Of a DNA stretch of 64,000 bases, positions 48,116 to 56,557 are shown piece by piece. The notes under the pieces were generated by a model, which saw only the letters and a list, made by a program, of their open reading frames with translations, had not been told where the DNA came from and did not search any database. The DNA is taken from assembly GCA_000751295.2 (NCBI GenBank), contig CCMO02000001.1, forward strand, positions 1,413,501-1,477,500, written 5' to 3'. Position numbers and translations under genes: made by a program. The stretch comes from a bacterium YEK0313 (GTDB lineage: Bacteria; Pseudomonadota; Alphaproteobacteria; Rhizobiales; Phreatobacteraceae). Position 1 is the stretch's first letter. Each line of letters starts with the position of its first letter.

Positions 48116-49846
48116 TCAGCCGAGCGCGCCCATCCACACCGTCACGGCCGCGGCTCCGGCATCCGGCGTGCCGAGCGCGCGGTCGCCGAGATAGGCGGCC
48201 CGGCCGAGCCGCGGGCGCATTGCGGCGGTTGCGGCAAGGCCGGCCTCGGCCGCCGCGACAGCCTCGGCCCAGGCCGCCTGGAGCGTTTCGCCGCGCGCCG
48301 CCGCGGCCGTGAAGGCTTCGGCCGCCGGCATGAGGGCATCCAGCATGGTGCGGTCGCCGACACGCGCGCCGCCCAGCTCCGCGATCGCGTCGACACCGGC
48401 CCGGAAGGCGGCGGCGAGAGCGCCGGCATCGGGCTTGCCGCCGCTGTCCAGACTGCGCGCGGCGCGCATCAGCGCGACCGCGTAGAAGGGGCCGGAACTG
48501 CCGGCAATGGCCCGGCGCAAGGCGCCGGCAAGTGCGGCGAGCACCGTCGCCGGATCGCTGAAGGCGCCGTCCGGCAGAGCGCGCAGGGCCTCGGCCCCAC
48601 GCTGCATGCTGAGACCGAGATCGCCGTCGCCGGTCGCGCCATCCAGCGCCGTGAGGTGGGGTTCGGCGGCGTCGAGTGCGGCCGCCACCTTGAGCAGCAG
48701 CGCGCGGATCGCCGGATCGGGCCTGCCGGTCGCGGATGGCGACGCAACCGCCGCCGGCGCCGCCACGATACGCGCCGGCGCGATCTTGCCGCCGCCCGGC
48801 CAGGCCGGCGCCGCGGCGGGCGCATCGATGAGGGCGAGCCGATCGTCGTCGACCGCGAGCAGCGACAGCGAACAGCCCGGCATTTCGATCGCGGTCAGGA
48901 AATTGCCGCTCCACGCCCGCTCGACAACGATCCCGCGCTCGCGCAGTGCCGCGAGCGCCCGCCGTGCGACGATGGCGAGCTCCATCGGCGGCGTGCCGCC
49001 GAGGCCGTTGACCAGCAGCGCCACGCGCGCGCCGGCCGCGAGGCCACGATCCCTGACGATCACCTCCAGCATGGCATCGACCAGACGGTCGGCGGTTTCC
49101 AGCGCACCGCGCCGGACGCCCTGCTCGCCATGGATGCCAAGGCCAAGCTCGACCTCGTCGTCGCCGAGCACGAAGCCCGGCCGGCCGGCGGCCGGAACCG
49201 TGCAGGCGCCGAGCGCGACGCCCATCGTGCCGAGCCCTGCGGCCGCCAGAAATCTCGTATGCCGTCTTCTGCTTGAAAAAAAAAAGCCGAGCCCTGCGGC
49301 CGCCGTACGAGCCGTGTCGGCGACGCGGCCGGGTGGCGAGCCCGCCGCGGCGGCGGCTCCCGCCACCTTGTGCACCAGCACGGTGCCGGCAATGCCGCGC
49401 CGGCGCTCGGCCGGCACGGTATCGTGCAATGCGACGTCGTCGGCGACGACGACCATCTCGGTCGGAATGCCCTCGGCCCGGGCCAGCTCCGCGGCGAGGC
49501 CGAAATTGAGCCGATCGCCGGTATAGTTCTTGACCACCAGCACGGCGCCCGCCGGCCCGGCCGCGGCGCGGATCGCGGCCAGCACCGCATCGGTGCTCGG
49601 CGAGGTGAAGACGTCGCCCGACACCGCCGCGGTCAAAAGCCCCGCGCCGACATAGCCGGCATGGGCCGGCTCATGGCCGGCGCCGCCGCCCGAGAGCACC
49701 GCGACCGGCCGGCGCGCGGGTTCGGGCAGGCCGGCCTGCACCACCACGTCCTCGTCGGCGAGCAGCGCCTGGCCCGGCGACAGCGCGACCAGGCCCTCCA
49801 GCATGTCGCGCACGACGTGACGCGGGTCGTTGACGAGCTTTTTCAT
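48116..49846 (-). CDS. Dihydroxyacetone kinase family protein (DhaK-DhaL fusion) with a 19-residue artefactual insert
   Basis: The 576-residue frame joins a DhaK domain (residues 1-330) to a DhaL ATP-binding domain (about 370-576). DhaK features are LSGGGAGHEPAHAGYVGAGLLTAAVSGDVF and the substrate-binding histidine in LGLGIHGEQGVRR. DhaL features are LTALDGATGDGDLGLSMQRGAEAL. Such ATP-dependent kinases phosphorylate dihydroxyacetone or tetruloses. Within DhaK, 19 residues (FFFSSRRRHTRF plus a duplicated LAAAGLG) interrupt a conserved segment; removing them restores AAAGLGTMGVALGACTVPAAG. The insert is encoded by sequencing adapter, so the real protein is probably 557 residues. The neighbours suggest sugar-acid catabolism. 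Confidence 0.9.
   Translation of the reverse strand: MKKLVNDPRHVVRDMLEGLVALSPGQALLADEDVVVQAGLPEPARRPVAVLSGGGAGHEPAHAGYVGAGLLTAAVSGDVFTSPSTDAVLAAIRAAAGPAGAVLVVKNYTGDRLNFGLAAELARAEGIPTEMVVVADDVALHDTVPAERRRGIAGTVLVHKVAGAAAAAGSPPGRVADTARTAAAGLGFFFSSRRRHTRFLAAAGLGTMGVALGACTVPAAGRPGFVLGDDEVELGLGIHGEQGVRRGALETADRLVDAMLEVIVRDRGLAAGARVALLVNGLGGTPPMELAIVARRALAALRERGIVVERAWSGNFLTAIEMPGCSLSLLAVDDDRLALIDAPAAAPAWPGGGKIAPARIVAAPAAVASPSATGRPDPAIRALLLKVAAALDAAEPHLTALDGATGDGDLGLSMQRGAEALRALPDGAFSDPATVLAALAGALRRAIAGSSGPFYAVALMRAARSLDSGGKPDAGALAAAFRAGVDAIAELGGARVGDRTMLDALMPAAEAFTAAAARGETLQAAWAEAVAAAEAGLAATAAMRPRLGRAAYLGDRALGTPDAGAAAVTVWMGALG
49248..49304. other. Sequencing-adapter insertion (assembly artefact)
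   Basis: Bases 49252-49275 match the 24-base end of the Illumina index-adapter sequence (it begins ATCTCGTATGCC and ends TTCTGCTTG). They are followed by ten A residues (49276-49285). The insert is bounded by two copies of a 19-base sequence (49229-49247 and 49286-49304). The extra length is 57 bases, a multiple of three, so the kinase frame stays open. This is not biological sequence. Confidence 0.93.
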
Positions 49847-49930
49847 CGGCGGGCTCCGATGGAGCGGCAGGCTGTCGGGCGGCGCGGCCGGAAGCGCCAG
49901 GGTGCTCCCGGCCCGATGGCGGCGTCCGCC

Positions 49931-51094
49931 TTACCGGTTGGTCGCGAGGCGCCGCTCGACGAGGCGGGCATAGAGGCTCGCCGCATAGGGCAGCAGCGCG
50001 TCGTTGAAGTCGTAGCTGGGATTATGGACATTGGCGCCGTCGCCATTGCCGATATTGATATAGGCGCCCGGCACCTTCTCCAGCATGAAGGAGAAGTCTT
50101 CCGAGCCCATGATCAGGTCGCGCGCGCGATTGACCTTGGCCTCGCCGACGATTTCCGCTGCGACGTCGGCGGCGAAGGTCGCATCGTCGGCGCTGTTGAC
50201 CAGCGGCGCGAAGATCAGCCGGAAATCCACCTCCGCCGTCGCGCCGAAACCCTCCGCGACGCCGGTGGCGATGCGCCGCATATTGGTCTCGATGATCTTC
50301 AGGACCTCCGACTTGAACCAGCGCGCCGTGCCGCGCACCGCCGCCTGGTTGGGCACGACGTTGTAGGCATCGCCGCCCTCGATCCGGGTGACGCTGATCA
50401 CCGCCGAATCGACCGCGCCGACATTGCGGGCGGGGATCGACTGCAGGGCGGTGACGATGTGGCAGGCGGTCAGCACCGGATCGACGCTGAATTCGGGATG
50501 GGCGCCGTGGGAGCCCTTGCCCTTGACGATGATGTCGAAGAAGGCGCCGCCGGCCATCATCGGGCCGGGACGGATGGCGAAATGGCCGAGCGGCAGGTTC
50601 GGCGCATTGTGGAAGCCGAACAGCACGTCGCAGGGAAAGCGGTCGAGCAGGCCGTCGGCGAGCATGGCGTTGGCGCCGCCGAGCCCTTCCTCGGCCGGCT
50701 GGAAGATGAGGTTGACCGTGCCGTCGAACTGGCGCGTCTCGGCCAGATAGCGCGCCGCGCCGAGCAGGCTCGCCGTATGGCCGTCATGGCCGCAGGCATG
50801 CATGCGCCCGTCGATGGTCGAACGGTGGGCGAAGGTGTTGGCCTCCTGCATCGGCAGCGCGTCCATATCGGCGCGCAGGCCGATCGATCGGCTGGATTCG
50901 CCGACCTTCAGGCGGCCGACCACGCCGGTCTTGCCGACGCCGCGGTGAACCTCGTAGCCGAAACCCTCCAGCGTGCGCGCCACGAAGTCGGAGGTGCGCT
51001 TCTCCTCGAAGCCGATCTCGGGATGACGGTGCAGGTCCTGGCGCCAGGCCGTCATGTCGTTTTCAAAGGCCTTGATCTTGTCGAGAACGGGCAT
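49931..51094 (-). CDS. M20 family metallopeptidase (hippurate hydrolase-like amidohydrolase)
   Basis: A 387-residue cytoplasmic amidohydrolase of the M20D (amidohydrolase/carboxypeptidase) group. It begins with the typical FENDMTAWRQDLHRHPEIGFEEKRTSDFV. Metal and catalytic sequences are GLRADMDALPMQE, HACGHDGHTASLLGAA, FQPAEEGLGGANAML and GSEDFSFMLEKVPGAYINIGNG. Members hydrolyse N-acyl amino acids such as hippurate or indole-acetyl conjugates. The substrate here is unknown. The gene lies upstream of the DhaKL gene on the same strand, 84 bases apart. Confidence 0.93.
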   Translation of the reverse strand: MPVLDKIKAFENDMTAWRQDLHRHPEIGFEEKRTSDFVARTLEGFGYEVHRGVGKTGVVGRLKVGESSRSIGLRADMDALPMQEANTFAHRSTIDGRMHACGHDGHTASLLGAARYLAETRQFDGTVNLIFQPAEEGLGGANAMLADGLLDRFPCDVLFGFHNAPNLPLGHFAIRPGPMMAGGAFFDIIVKGKGSHGAHPEFSVDPVLTACHIVTALQSIPARNVGAVDSAVISVTRIEGGDAYNVVPNQAAVRGTARWFKSEVLKIIETNMRRIATGVAEGFGATAEVDFRLIFAPLVNSADDATFAADVAAEIVGEAKVNRARDLIMGSEDFSFMLEKVPGAYINIGNGDGANVHNPSYDFNDALLPYAASLYARLVERRLATNR

Positions 51095-51230
51095 ACGCAG
51101 CTTCCACTTCAGGGGACGAGGTGGCGCAAAGCTAACATGTCATCAGGGCCGTGCCAGCGCGTCGGACCGGTTTCCCCCGCATTGGAGCCATCCTCCCCGC
51201 GCTTGGCCGCGCCATCGAAACAAGCATCAA

Positions 51231-51247
51231 TTTAGAGTCATTCAAAT
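51231..51247 (+). promoter_or_regulatory. Candidate Irr (iron control element) box upstream of the TonB receptor
   Basis: TTTAGAGTCATTCAAAT compares with the rhizobial iron control element TTTAGAA-N3-TTCTAAA: 6 of 7 and 5 of 7 bases match in the half sites. It sits 144 bases upstream of the TonB receptor start in an unusually AT-rich patch (51226-51320) that should hold the promoter. Control by Irr or another iron regulator is an inference. Confidence 0.4.
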
Positions 51248-51390
51248 CGAATTTCTCTTTTGAAAACTTTTAAAAAGTACCGTGTCTAGAACAAGTATAT
51301 AGTTCCAGATTCCCCGCATTCATTGTTGACGTCACAATGTTGGCCCTGCATTTTCCGGCGCTTCTAAGGCATTGAACCTGGACGACGGAC

Positions 51391-53616
51391 ATGCGGCGCG
51401 CGACAAGATTGCCCAAGGGCAGGATGACACTGATCGGCGCAGGCCTCGGCAGTCTCGTCAGTGCCAGCCTAGCCTTGCCGGCCACAGCGCAGGATGTTCA
51501 GGTTCTCGACGAGATTACCGTCACCGCAACCCGGGCCGCGCGCCCGATCGAACAGGTTCCGACGACCGTGCAGGTGGTCGAGCGCGCCGAGATCGAGCAG
51601 CAGCTCAGGTTCTCGTCCAACCCGGCCGTCGCGCTGTCCAAGTTGGTGCCCGGCTATTCCGCCTCGACCGAGACGATCTCCAACGCTTCGGAGAGCTATC
51701 GCGGCCGCGGCCTCCTGGTGATGATCGACGGCGTGCCGCTCAACACGCCGCTGCGCGACGTCTCGCGCATCGCCTCGCTGATCGACCTCAATGCGGTCGA
51801 GCGCATCGAGGTCGCCTCCGGCGCCTCCAGCCTCTATGGCGCCGGGGCCACCGGCGGCACGGTCAATTTCATCACCCGTCGGCCGGTCGACGGCCGGCCG
51901 CAGGTGACCGTCAGCACGGCCCTGCGCGCCTTCACCAGCAATGCCGCCAACTCGCTGGCGCCCGAAGTTTCGGTCAGCATGCTCGGCGGCCATAACGGCT
52001 TCGACTATTCGATCGTCGCCACCGGCCGCTCCGCCGGCCGCACCTATGACGGCGCCGGCCGCGAGCTGCCCTCCGACGCCATGCTCGGCCAGGGCGGCGG
52101 CGATCGCTACTGGAACGGCAACCTGTTCGCGCGCCTCGGCTACAATTTCGATCCGGCCCGGCGCTTCGAAGTGTCGGCCACCATGATCCGGCTCGAGCAG
52201 AACCCGCAATACAACACGCTCTATTCCGGCACCTATGCGCGCCCGGACACGTCGAGCCTCTATTCCGGCTTCAGCGTGATGGAACGGACGAGCTCGTTCC
52301 AGGCGCGCTACACTGATCAGTCGTTCCTGCTCGGCGCGCTCTCGGTGCAGAGCTTCTACAACGAGACCGACAAGCGCTTTAACTACAGCAACTATTCGTT
52401 CCCCTATAACAGCCAGGTCTACTATTCCGGCAATCCGCGCTCGCCGACGAGCCCGGCCAACCAGACCGTGCTGCAGTCGACGCGCTACGGCCTGACCGCC
52501 ACCGTCGATACGCCGCTCGACTTTCTCTGGCGCGGCACGCGCCTGACCTGGGGCGCCGACGTCATCCGCGACCACACGTCCCAGCACCTCGTCGACGGGC
52601 GCGAGGTGTTCACGCCGCTCGGCCAGACCACCGTCGCCGGCTTCGCCCAGTTGCAGGTGCCGGTCACCGACCGCCTGACCGTGCGCGCGGGCCTGCGCTA
52701 CGAGCGCTTCGCCCTGACCGTGCAGGACTATACCCGGCCCGACATCTATGCCGGCCTCAGCGCGACCTCGGTCTTTCTGCTGCCGGCGATCCCCGTTCTC
52801 GGCGGCTCGTTCACCTATTCCGCGCCGACCTACAATCTCGGCGCGACCTTCAAGCTGACCGATACGATCGACCTCTATGGCGGCTTCAGCCAGGGCTATG
52901 CCCTTCCCGATGTCGGCGCCTTCACCCGGCGCGCCGGCTCGACCCTCGCTTATGCCTGCCCACTCAACCGACCGACCTGCCTGCCGGCCGGCACCGCCGT
53001 CAGCTATGGCAGCATCGGCCCGCGGGCCCAGCTCGTGAACAATTACGAGGTCGGCATCCGCGGCCGCGTCGGCGCCTTCCGCGGCAGCCTTGCCGGCTTC
53101 ATCTCGACCTCCAACGACGGCGTCACCTTCGATCCGCTCAGCAACACCATGTCGCAGCAGAAGGAGATGATCTATGGCGTCGAGTTCCAGGGCGAGATGC
53201 AGGTGACCAGCGCCCTGACGCTCGGCACCAACATGACCTATCGCGAGGGGCGCTACGATTCCAACAAGGACGGGCGGCTCGACAGCTGGCTGCCCAACAA
53301 CCGCATCGCCAATCCGTTCCGCGGCATGATCTACGGCAGCTATCGCTTCGACAACGACGTCACCGTGCGGATCGAGGGCGTCGGCTTCACCGGCCGCAAC
53401 CAGCCGATCAACCTCGCGGGCACGATCTACCCGATCAAGTCCGGCTTCACGATGAATGCCTCGGTCGCCGCCCCCGTCTTCGGCGGCCAGGCCTTCCTCG
53501 CCGTCAACAACCTGTTCGACACGCTCTACGAGAACCCGACCGCCACCTCGGTGCGCAACCTCACGAGCTATGCCTGGGGCCGCACGGTGACCGCCGGCTT
53601 CCGCCGCACCTTCTGA
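51391..53616 (+). CDS. TonB-dependent outer-membrane receptor, probably for a ferric siderophore
   Basis: A 741-residue outer-membrane receptor. The signal peptide ends at ALPATAQ, and the TonB box DEITVTATR follows at about residues 38-46. The plug domain covers residues 45-165, with LLVMIDGVPLNTPL, IERIEV-like VERIEVASGASSLYGAGATGGTVNFITRRP (in parts) and SYRGRG. The remainder is a 22-strand-type barrel ending in an aromatic residue (TAGFRRTF). Two cysteines in ACPLNRPTCLPAG probably form a loop disulfide. It is followed by a small unknown gene and a RhtX-like permease, which points to siderophore uptake. An in-frame second ATG at 51424 is an alternative start. Confidence 0.92.
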   Translation: MRRATRLPKGRMTLIGAGLGSLVSASLALPATAQDVQVLDEITVTATRAARPIEQVPTTVQVVERAEIEQQLRFSSNPAVALSKLVPGYSASTETISNASESYRGRGLLVMIDGVPLNTPLRDVSRIASLIDLNAVERIEVASGASSLYGAGATGGTVNFITRRPVDGRPQVTVSTALRAFTSNAANSLAPEVSVSMLGGHNGFDYSIVATGRSAGRTYDGAGRELPSDAMLGQGGGDRYWNGNLFARLGYNFDPARRFEVSATMIRLEQNPQYNTLYSGTYARPDTSSLYSGFSVMERTSSFQARYTDQSFLLGALSVQSFYNETDKRFNYSNYSFPYNSQVYYSGNPRSPTSPANQTVLQSTRYGLTATVDTPLDFLWRGTRLTWGADVIRDHTSQHLVDGREVFTPLGQTTVAGFAQLQVPVTDRLTVRAGLRYERFALTVQDYTRPDIYAGLSATSVFLLPAIPVLGGSFTYSAPTYNLGATFKLTDTIDLYGGFSQGYALPDVGAFTRRAGSTLAYACPLNRPTCLPAGTAVSYGSIGPRAQLVNNYEVGIRGRVGAFRGSLAGFISTSNDGVTFDPLSNTMSQQKEMIYGVEFQGEMQVTSALTLGTNMTYREGRYDSNKDGRLDSWLPNNRIANPFRGMIYGSYRFDNDVTVRIEGVGFTGRNQPINLAGTIYPIKSGFTMNASVAAPVFGGQAFLAVNNLFDTLYENPTATSVRNLTSYAWGRTVTAGFRRTF

Positions 53617-53622
53617 CCCGTC

Positions 53623-53997
53623 ATGGTGAAGCTCGACCACGACGCCGACGGCATCGTCACGCTGCGTCTCGTGCAGCCCTACGGCGCGGGGGACGAAGCG
53701 GCCTATCTCAGCGCGCTCGAGACGATCGGCCGGCTCGACCGGCCCTTCGCCCTCATCGCCGTGCTCGGCGGCGGCCGCGCCCTCTCGCTGGCCGGCGAGC
53801 GCGCCCAGGCGCTCTGGTACAAGGCGACGCGCGACAGCATGAACCGCAATTGCCGGGGCCTTGCCATCGTCCGCCCCGACGCGACAGCCGACACCGCCAC
53901 GACCTTCCAGCGGCTCTGGTCCTTCCCGGTGTCGCTGGCACCGGACGAAACGGCCGGCCGCGCCGCCCTGCTGCGCCTCATCGGAGCCGGAGCATGA
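53623..53997 (+). CDS. Uncharacterised 124-residue protein in the siderophore operon
   Basis: A soluble 124-residue protein without signal peptide or membrane helix. The layout (beta strands VKLDHDADGIVTLRLVQPYG, a helix YLSALETIGRLDRPFALIAVLGG, then NCRGLAIVRPDATADTATTFQRLWSFPVSLAPDETAGRAALL) resembles a STAS- or SpoIIAA-like alpha/beta fold, but I cannot assign it. It begins 6 bases after the receptor stop and overlaps the RhtX-like permease start by 4 bases, so it is cotranscribed and translationally coupled. A role in cytoplasmic handling or regulation of siderophore uptake is conceivable. Confidence 0.8.
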   Translation: MVKLDHDADGIVTLRLVQPYGAGDEAAYLSALETIGRLDRPFALIAVLGGGRALSLAGERAQALWYKATRDSMNRNCRGLAIVRPDATADTATTFQRLWSFPVSLAPDETAGRAALLRLIGAGA

Positions 53998-55241
53998 CCA
54001 ATCTTGCCGTCCGCCAGGATCAAGGGCAGGCACGCGCCGGCCGCATGCGCCTCTTCGTGGTGCTCGCCGGGCTCTATATCGCCCAGGCGATCCCGACCTA
54101 TCTGTTCGCCGCCGCCATCCCGCCGATCATGCGTGAGCAGGGCGTCTCGCGCACGGCGATCGGCTTCGTCTCGATCCTGTTCCTGCCGCTGGTGCTGAAG
54201 TTCCTCTGGGCGCCGCTGGTCGACCGCATCAGGCCGGTCGCCCGCGCCCACCGCGCCAGCTGGGTGTTCCTGACCCAGGCCGGCATCATCGCCTGCATCC
54301 TCGGCCTGCTCTGGGTCCAGCCGACCGACGTGCGCACCGTGCTGACCATCGGCTTCGTCGCCTCGATGCTGCTGTCCACCCAGGACATCGCCACCGATGG
54401 CTATGCTGCCAAATACCTGCCCGAAGCCGACCGGGCGGTCGGCAACGCCATCCAGGGCGGCGCGGTCGCCTTCGGCGTGGTGGTCGGCGGCACGCTCGGG
54501 CTCGTCCTCTATCACCATGTCGGCTGGACGGCGATGCTGCTCACCATCGCCGCCTTTTCGGTCCTGCCGCTCGCCGCCGCCCTGATGATGCGCGAGAACG
54601 ATACCGGCGCGGCCTCGGCGGCGGCGCCGCGCCCCTCGGTCATGGCCTTCCTCCGGCGCCCGGAAGCGCGCCAGATCCTCTGGATCGCGCTGACCTACCG
54701 GGCGAGCGAAGGCTTCGTGAAGGCAATGGAGGCGCCCTATCTCGTCGATGCCGGCGTGCCGCTCGACCAGATCGGCCTCCTGTCCGGCACGGCCGCCGCC
54801 ACCGCCGGCCTCGGCGGCTCGGCGCTTGCCGCCTGGCTGATCAGGACGCGCGGCCTCGGCTTCGTGCTGAGCCTGCTCGGCGGCATGCGCACCCTCTGCT
54901 TCCTGCTCTTCGCCCTGCACGCCTTCGCCATCATCTCGGGCAAGGAGGCGCTGTTCGGCGCCGCCGGCTTCCAGACGCTGATCCGCTACATGGAGATCGT
55001 CGCGCTCTACAGCCTGTTCATGGCGGTGAGCTCGTCCGACCAGCCGGGCACCGATTTCACCATCCTCGCCTGCGCCCAGCTGGTGGTCTATCTCGTCGGC
55101 TCGCTGCTGTCCGGGCGGATCGCCGACTGGCTCGGCTACGGCCCGCTCTTCGCCCTGTCGACGGTATTGTCGGCGATCGCGGTCGTCGCGACGCTGCGCA
55201 TGCTCGCCAAGGCAGGCCTCGGACAACCAAAGGCGGGTTGA
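53994..55241 (+). CDS. rhtX: RhtX/FptX family siderophore permease (MFS)
   Basis: A 415-residue inner-membrane permease with about twelve membrane helices. It resembles RhtX (rhizobactin 1021 import) and FptX (pyochelin import), which are MFS proteins that carry ferric siderophores without an ABC system. Recognisable parts are LAGLYIAQAIPTYLFAAAIPPIMREQGVSRTAIG (residues 20-53) and MLLSTQDIATDGYAAKYL. The ATG at 53994 overlaps the preceding stop. The combination TonB receptor, small protein and RhtX is a complete uptake route; no siderophore synthesis genes are present here. Confidence 0.88.
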   Translation: MTNLAVRQDQGQARAGRMRLFVVLAGLYIAQAIPTYLFAAAIPPIMREQGVSRTAIGFVSILFLPLVLKFLWAPLVDRIRPVARAHRASWVFLTQAGIIACILGLLWVQPTDVRTVLTIGFVASMLLSTQDIATDGYAAKYLPEADRAVGNAIQGGAVAFGVVVGGTLGLVLYHHVGWTAMLLTIAAFSVLPLAAALMMRENDTGAASAAAPRPSVMAFLRRPEARQILWIALTYRASEGFVKAMEAPYLVDAGVPLDQIGLLSGTAAATAGLGGSALAAWLIRTRGLGFVLSLLGGMRTLCFLLFALHAFAIISGKEALFGAAGFQTLIRYMEIVALYSLFMAVSSSDQPGTDFTILACAQLVVYLVGSLLSGRIADWLGYGPLFALSTVLSAIAVVATLRMLAKAGLGQPKAG

Positions 55242-55321
55242 AGGAGCGTCTCGCGTGATCCCGCGGGCATTGCATGAACGTCGGCCGTCCTTCATGCCAT
55301 ATATGCTTGCGACCCGGCGTA

Positions 55322-55648
55322 TTATTCCGACAGCCAGCTCAGCTCGGCCAGGAACTGGGCGCCGGGCATTTCGGCGACGCTGCCCTCGCACAGGATGCGC
55401 TCTGCGGCATGGCTGCCGGTGAGCGTGACATGCACCTCGTCCAGGCCGAAAATGGTCTCCAGGCCCGTGCTCTGGCTGTGCCGACGGGTCTCGACCTTGA
55501 TCACGACCTTGTCGCCCTCGCGCGCCACCGAGCCGAAATAATAGAAGCCGCCGTCGCCGCCGCGCACGCTTTCGCCGGTGACGAAGAGAATGCCCGCGCC
55601 CCATCCGCGCGGGCCCTGGAATCGCAGTCTGTAGAGCCCGTCGCGCAT
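55322..55648 (-). CDS. GrlR-like conserved protein
   Basis: A 108-residue, largely beta-strand protein starting MRDGLYRLRFQGPRGWGAGILFV. The pattern (short strands, GGDGGFYYFGSVAREGDKVVIKVETRRHSQ, then DEVHVTLTGSHAAERILCEGSV) resembles GrlR, the lipocalin-like negative regulator of type III secretion in enteropathogens. Homologues occur widely in alphaproteobacteria lacking that system, with unknown role. It lies 11 bases after the ABC ATPase gene and is the last gene of the minus-strand import operon. Confidence 0.75.
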   Translation of the reverse strand: MRDGLYRLRFQGPRGWGAGILFVTGESVRGGDGGFYYFGSVAREGDKVVIKVETRRHSQSTGLETIFGLDEVHVTLTGSHAAERILCEGSVAEMPGAQFLAELSWLSE

Positions 55649-55659
55649 CGGCCTCGTCG

Positions 55660-56451
55660 TCAGGCAAGCCAGCGCTTGCGCCGGCGATAATGTTTCACCG
55701 CGTGATAGTCGACCTTGTTGTGGCCGCCAAGATAGGCCTCGGCAATATCGGGGTTGCTGCTCAGCACCTCCGCCGGGCCGCCCATCAGGATCCGGCCGTT
55801 CTCGATGAGATAGGCCTCGTCCGCGATCTCCAGCGCAGCCGCGGCATTCTGCTCGACCAGCAGCACGGCAACGCCGCTGTCGGCATTGATGCTGCGCACG
55901 ATGTCGAAGATCTCGTCGACCAGGAACGGCGCGAGCCCGAGGCTCGGCTCGTCGAGCATGAGGAGCTTCGGCTCGGTCATCAGAGCGCGGCCGATCGCCA
56001 GCATCTGCTGCTCGCCGCCGGAGAGATAGCCCGCCTTCGCCTTGGCCCGCTGCTTCAGGCGCGGGAACAGCGTCATGACCTTGTCGATGAGGGCCGCCAC
56101 ATGGCCGCGGTCGCGGTGCATGGAAGCGGCCGCGATCAGGTTCTCCTCGGGGGTGAGATGGCCGAAGACGCGCCGGCCCTCCAGCACATGGGCAATGCCG
56201 CGCCGGACCCGGTCGGGCGGATCGAGCGCCAGGATATCCTCGCCGGCAAATCGCACCTCGCCGCGCGAGACCTCGCCGCGCTCGGGCTTCAACAGGCCGC
56301 TGATCGATTTCAGGATGGTGCTCTTGCCCGCGCCATTGGCGCCGAGCAGCGCGACGAGGCCGCGGTCGGGCACCTCGATCGACACGCCTTTGACCGCGAG
56401 GAAGACGCGGTCATAGACCACCTCGACATTGTTGAGCGCGAGAAGGGTCAT
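55660..56451 (-). CDS. Branched-chain amino acid-type ABC ATPase (LivF-like)
   Basis: A 263-residue ATPase of the LivF type. It has Walker A GANGAGKST, the LivF hallmark ALNNVEVVYDRVFLAVKGVSIEVP, signature LSGGEQQMLAIGRALM and Walker B LLMLDEPSLGLAP. The switch histidine position in VLLVEQNAAAALEIAD is occupied by Gln-Asn as is usual for LivF. The C-terminal 25 residues (NKVDYHAVKHYRRRKRWLA) are basic and extend beyond the typical end. It pairs with the LivG-type ATPase at 61765-62601. Confidence 0.93.
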   Translation of the reverse strand: MTLLALNNVEVVYDRVFLAVKGVSIEVPDRGLVALLGANGAGKSTILKSISGLLKPERGEVSRGEVRFAGEDILALDPPDRVRRGIAHVLEGRRVFGHLTPEENLIAAASMHRDRGHVAALIDKVMTLFPRLKQRAKAKAGYLSGGEQQMLAIGRALMTEPKLLMLDEPSLGLAPFLVDEIFDIVRSINADSGVAVLLVEQNAAAALEIADEAYLIENGRILMGGPAEVLSSNPDIAEAYLGGHNKVDYHAVKHYRRRKRWLA

Positions 56452-56557
56452 GAAGGGCTCCGCTGTGAGGCATCCGGCCCGCCGCTGGGCGAGCCGGATG
56501 AGCGGGCCCGCACGGATCAGCGCGGGCGCCGCGATATCGGTCGTTCCGGGCCGGCGC

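Noticed and set aside
49060..49590. A minus-strand frame encoding FFFQAEDGIRDF.
   Set aside because: It is another reading frame of the adapter contaminant within the DhaK gene, not a protein.
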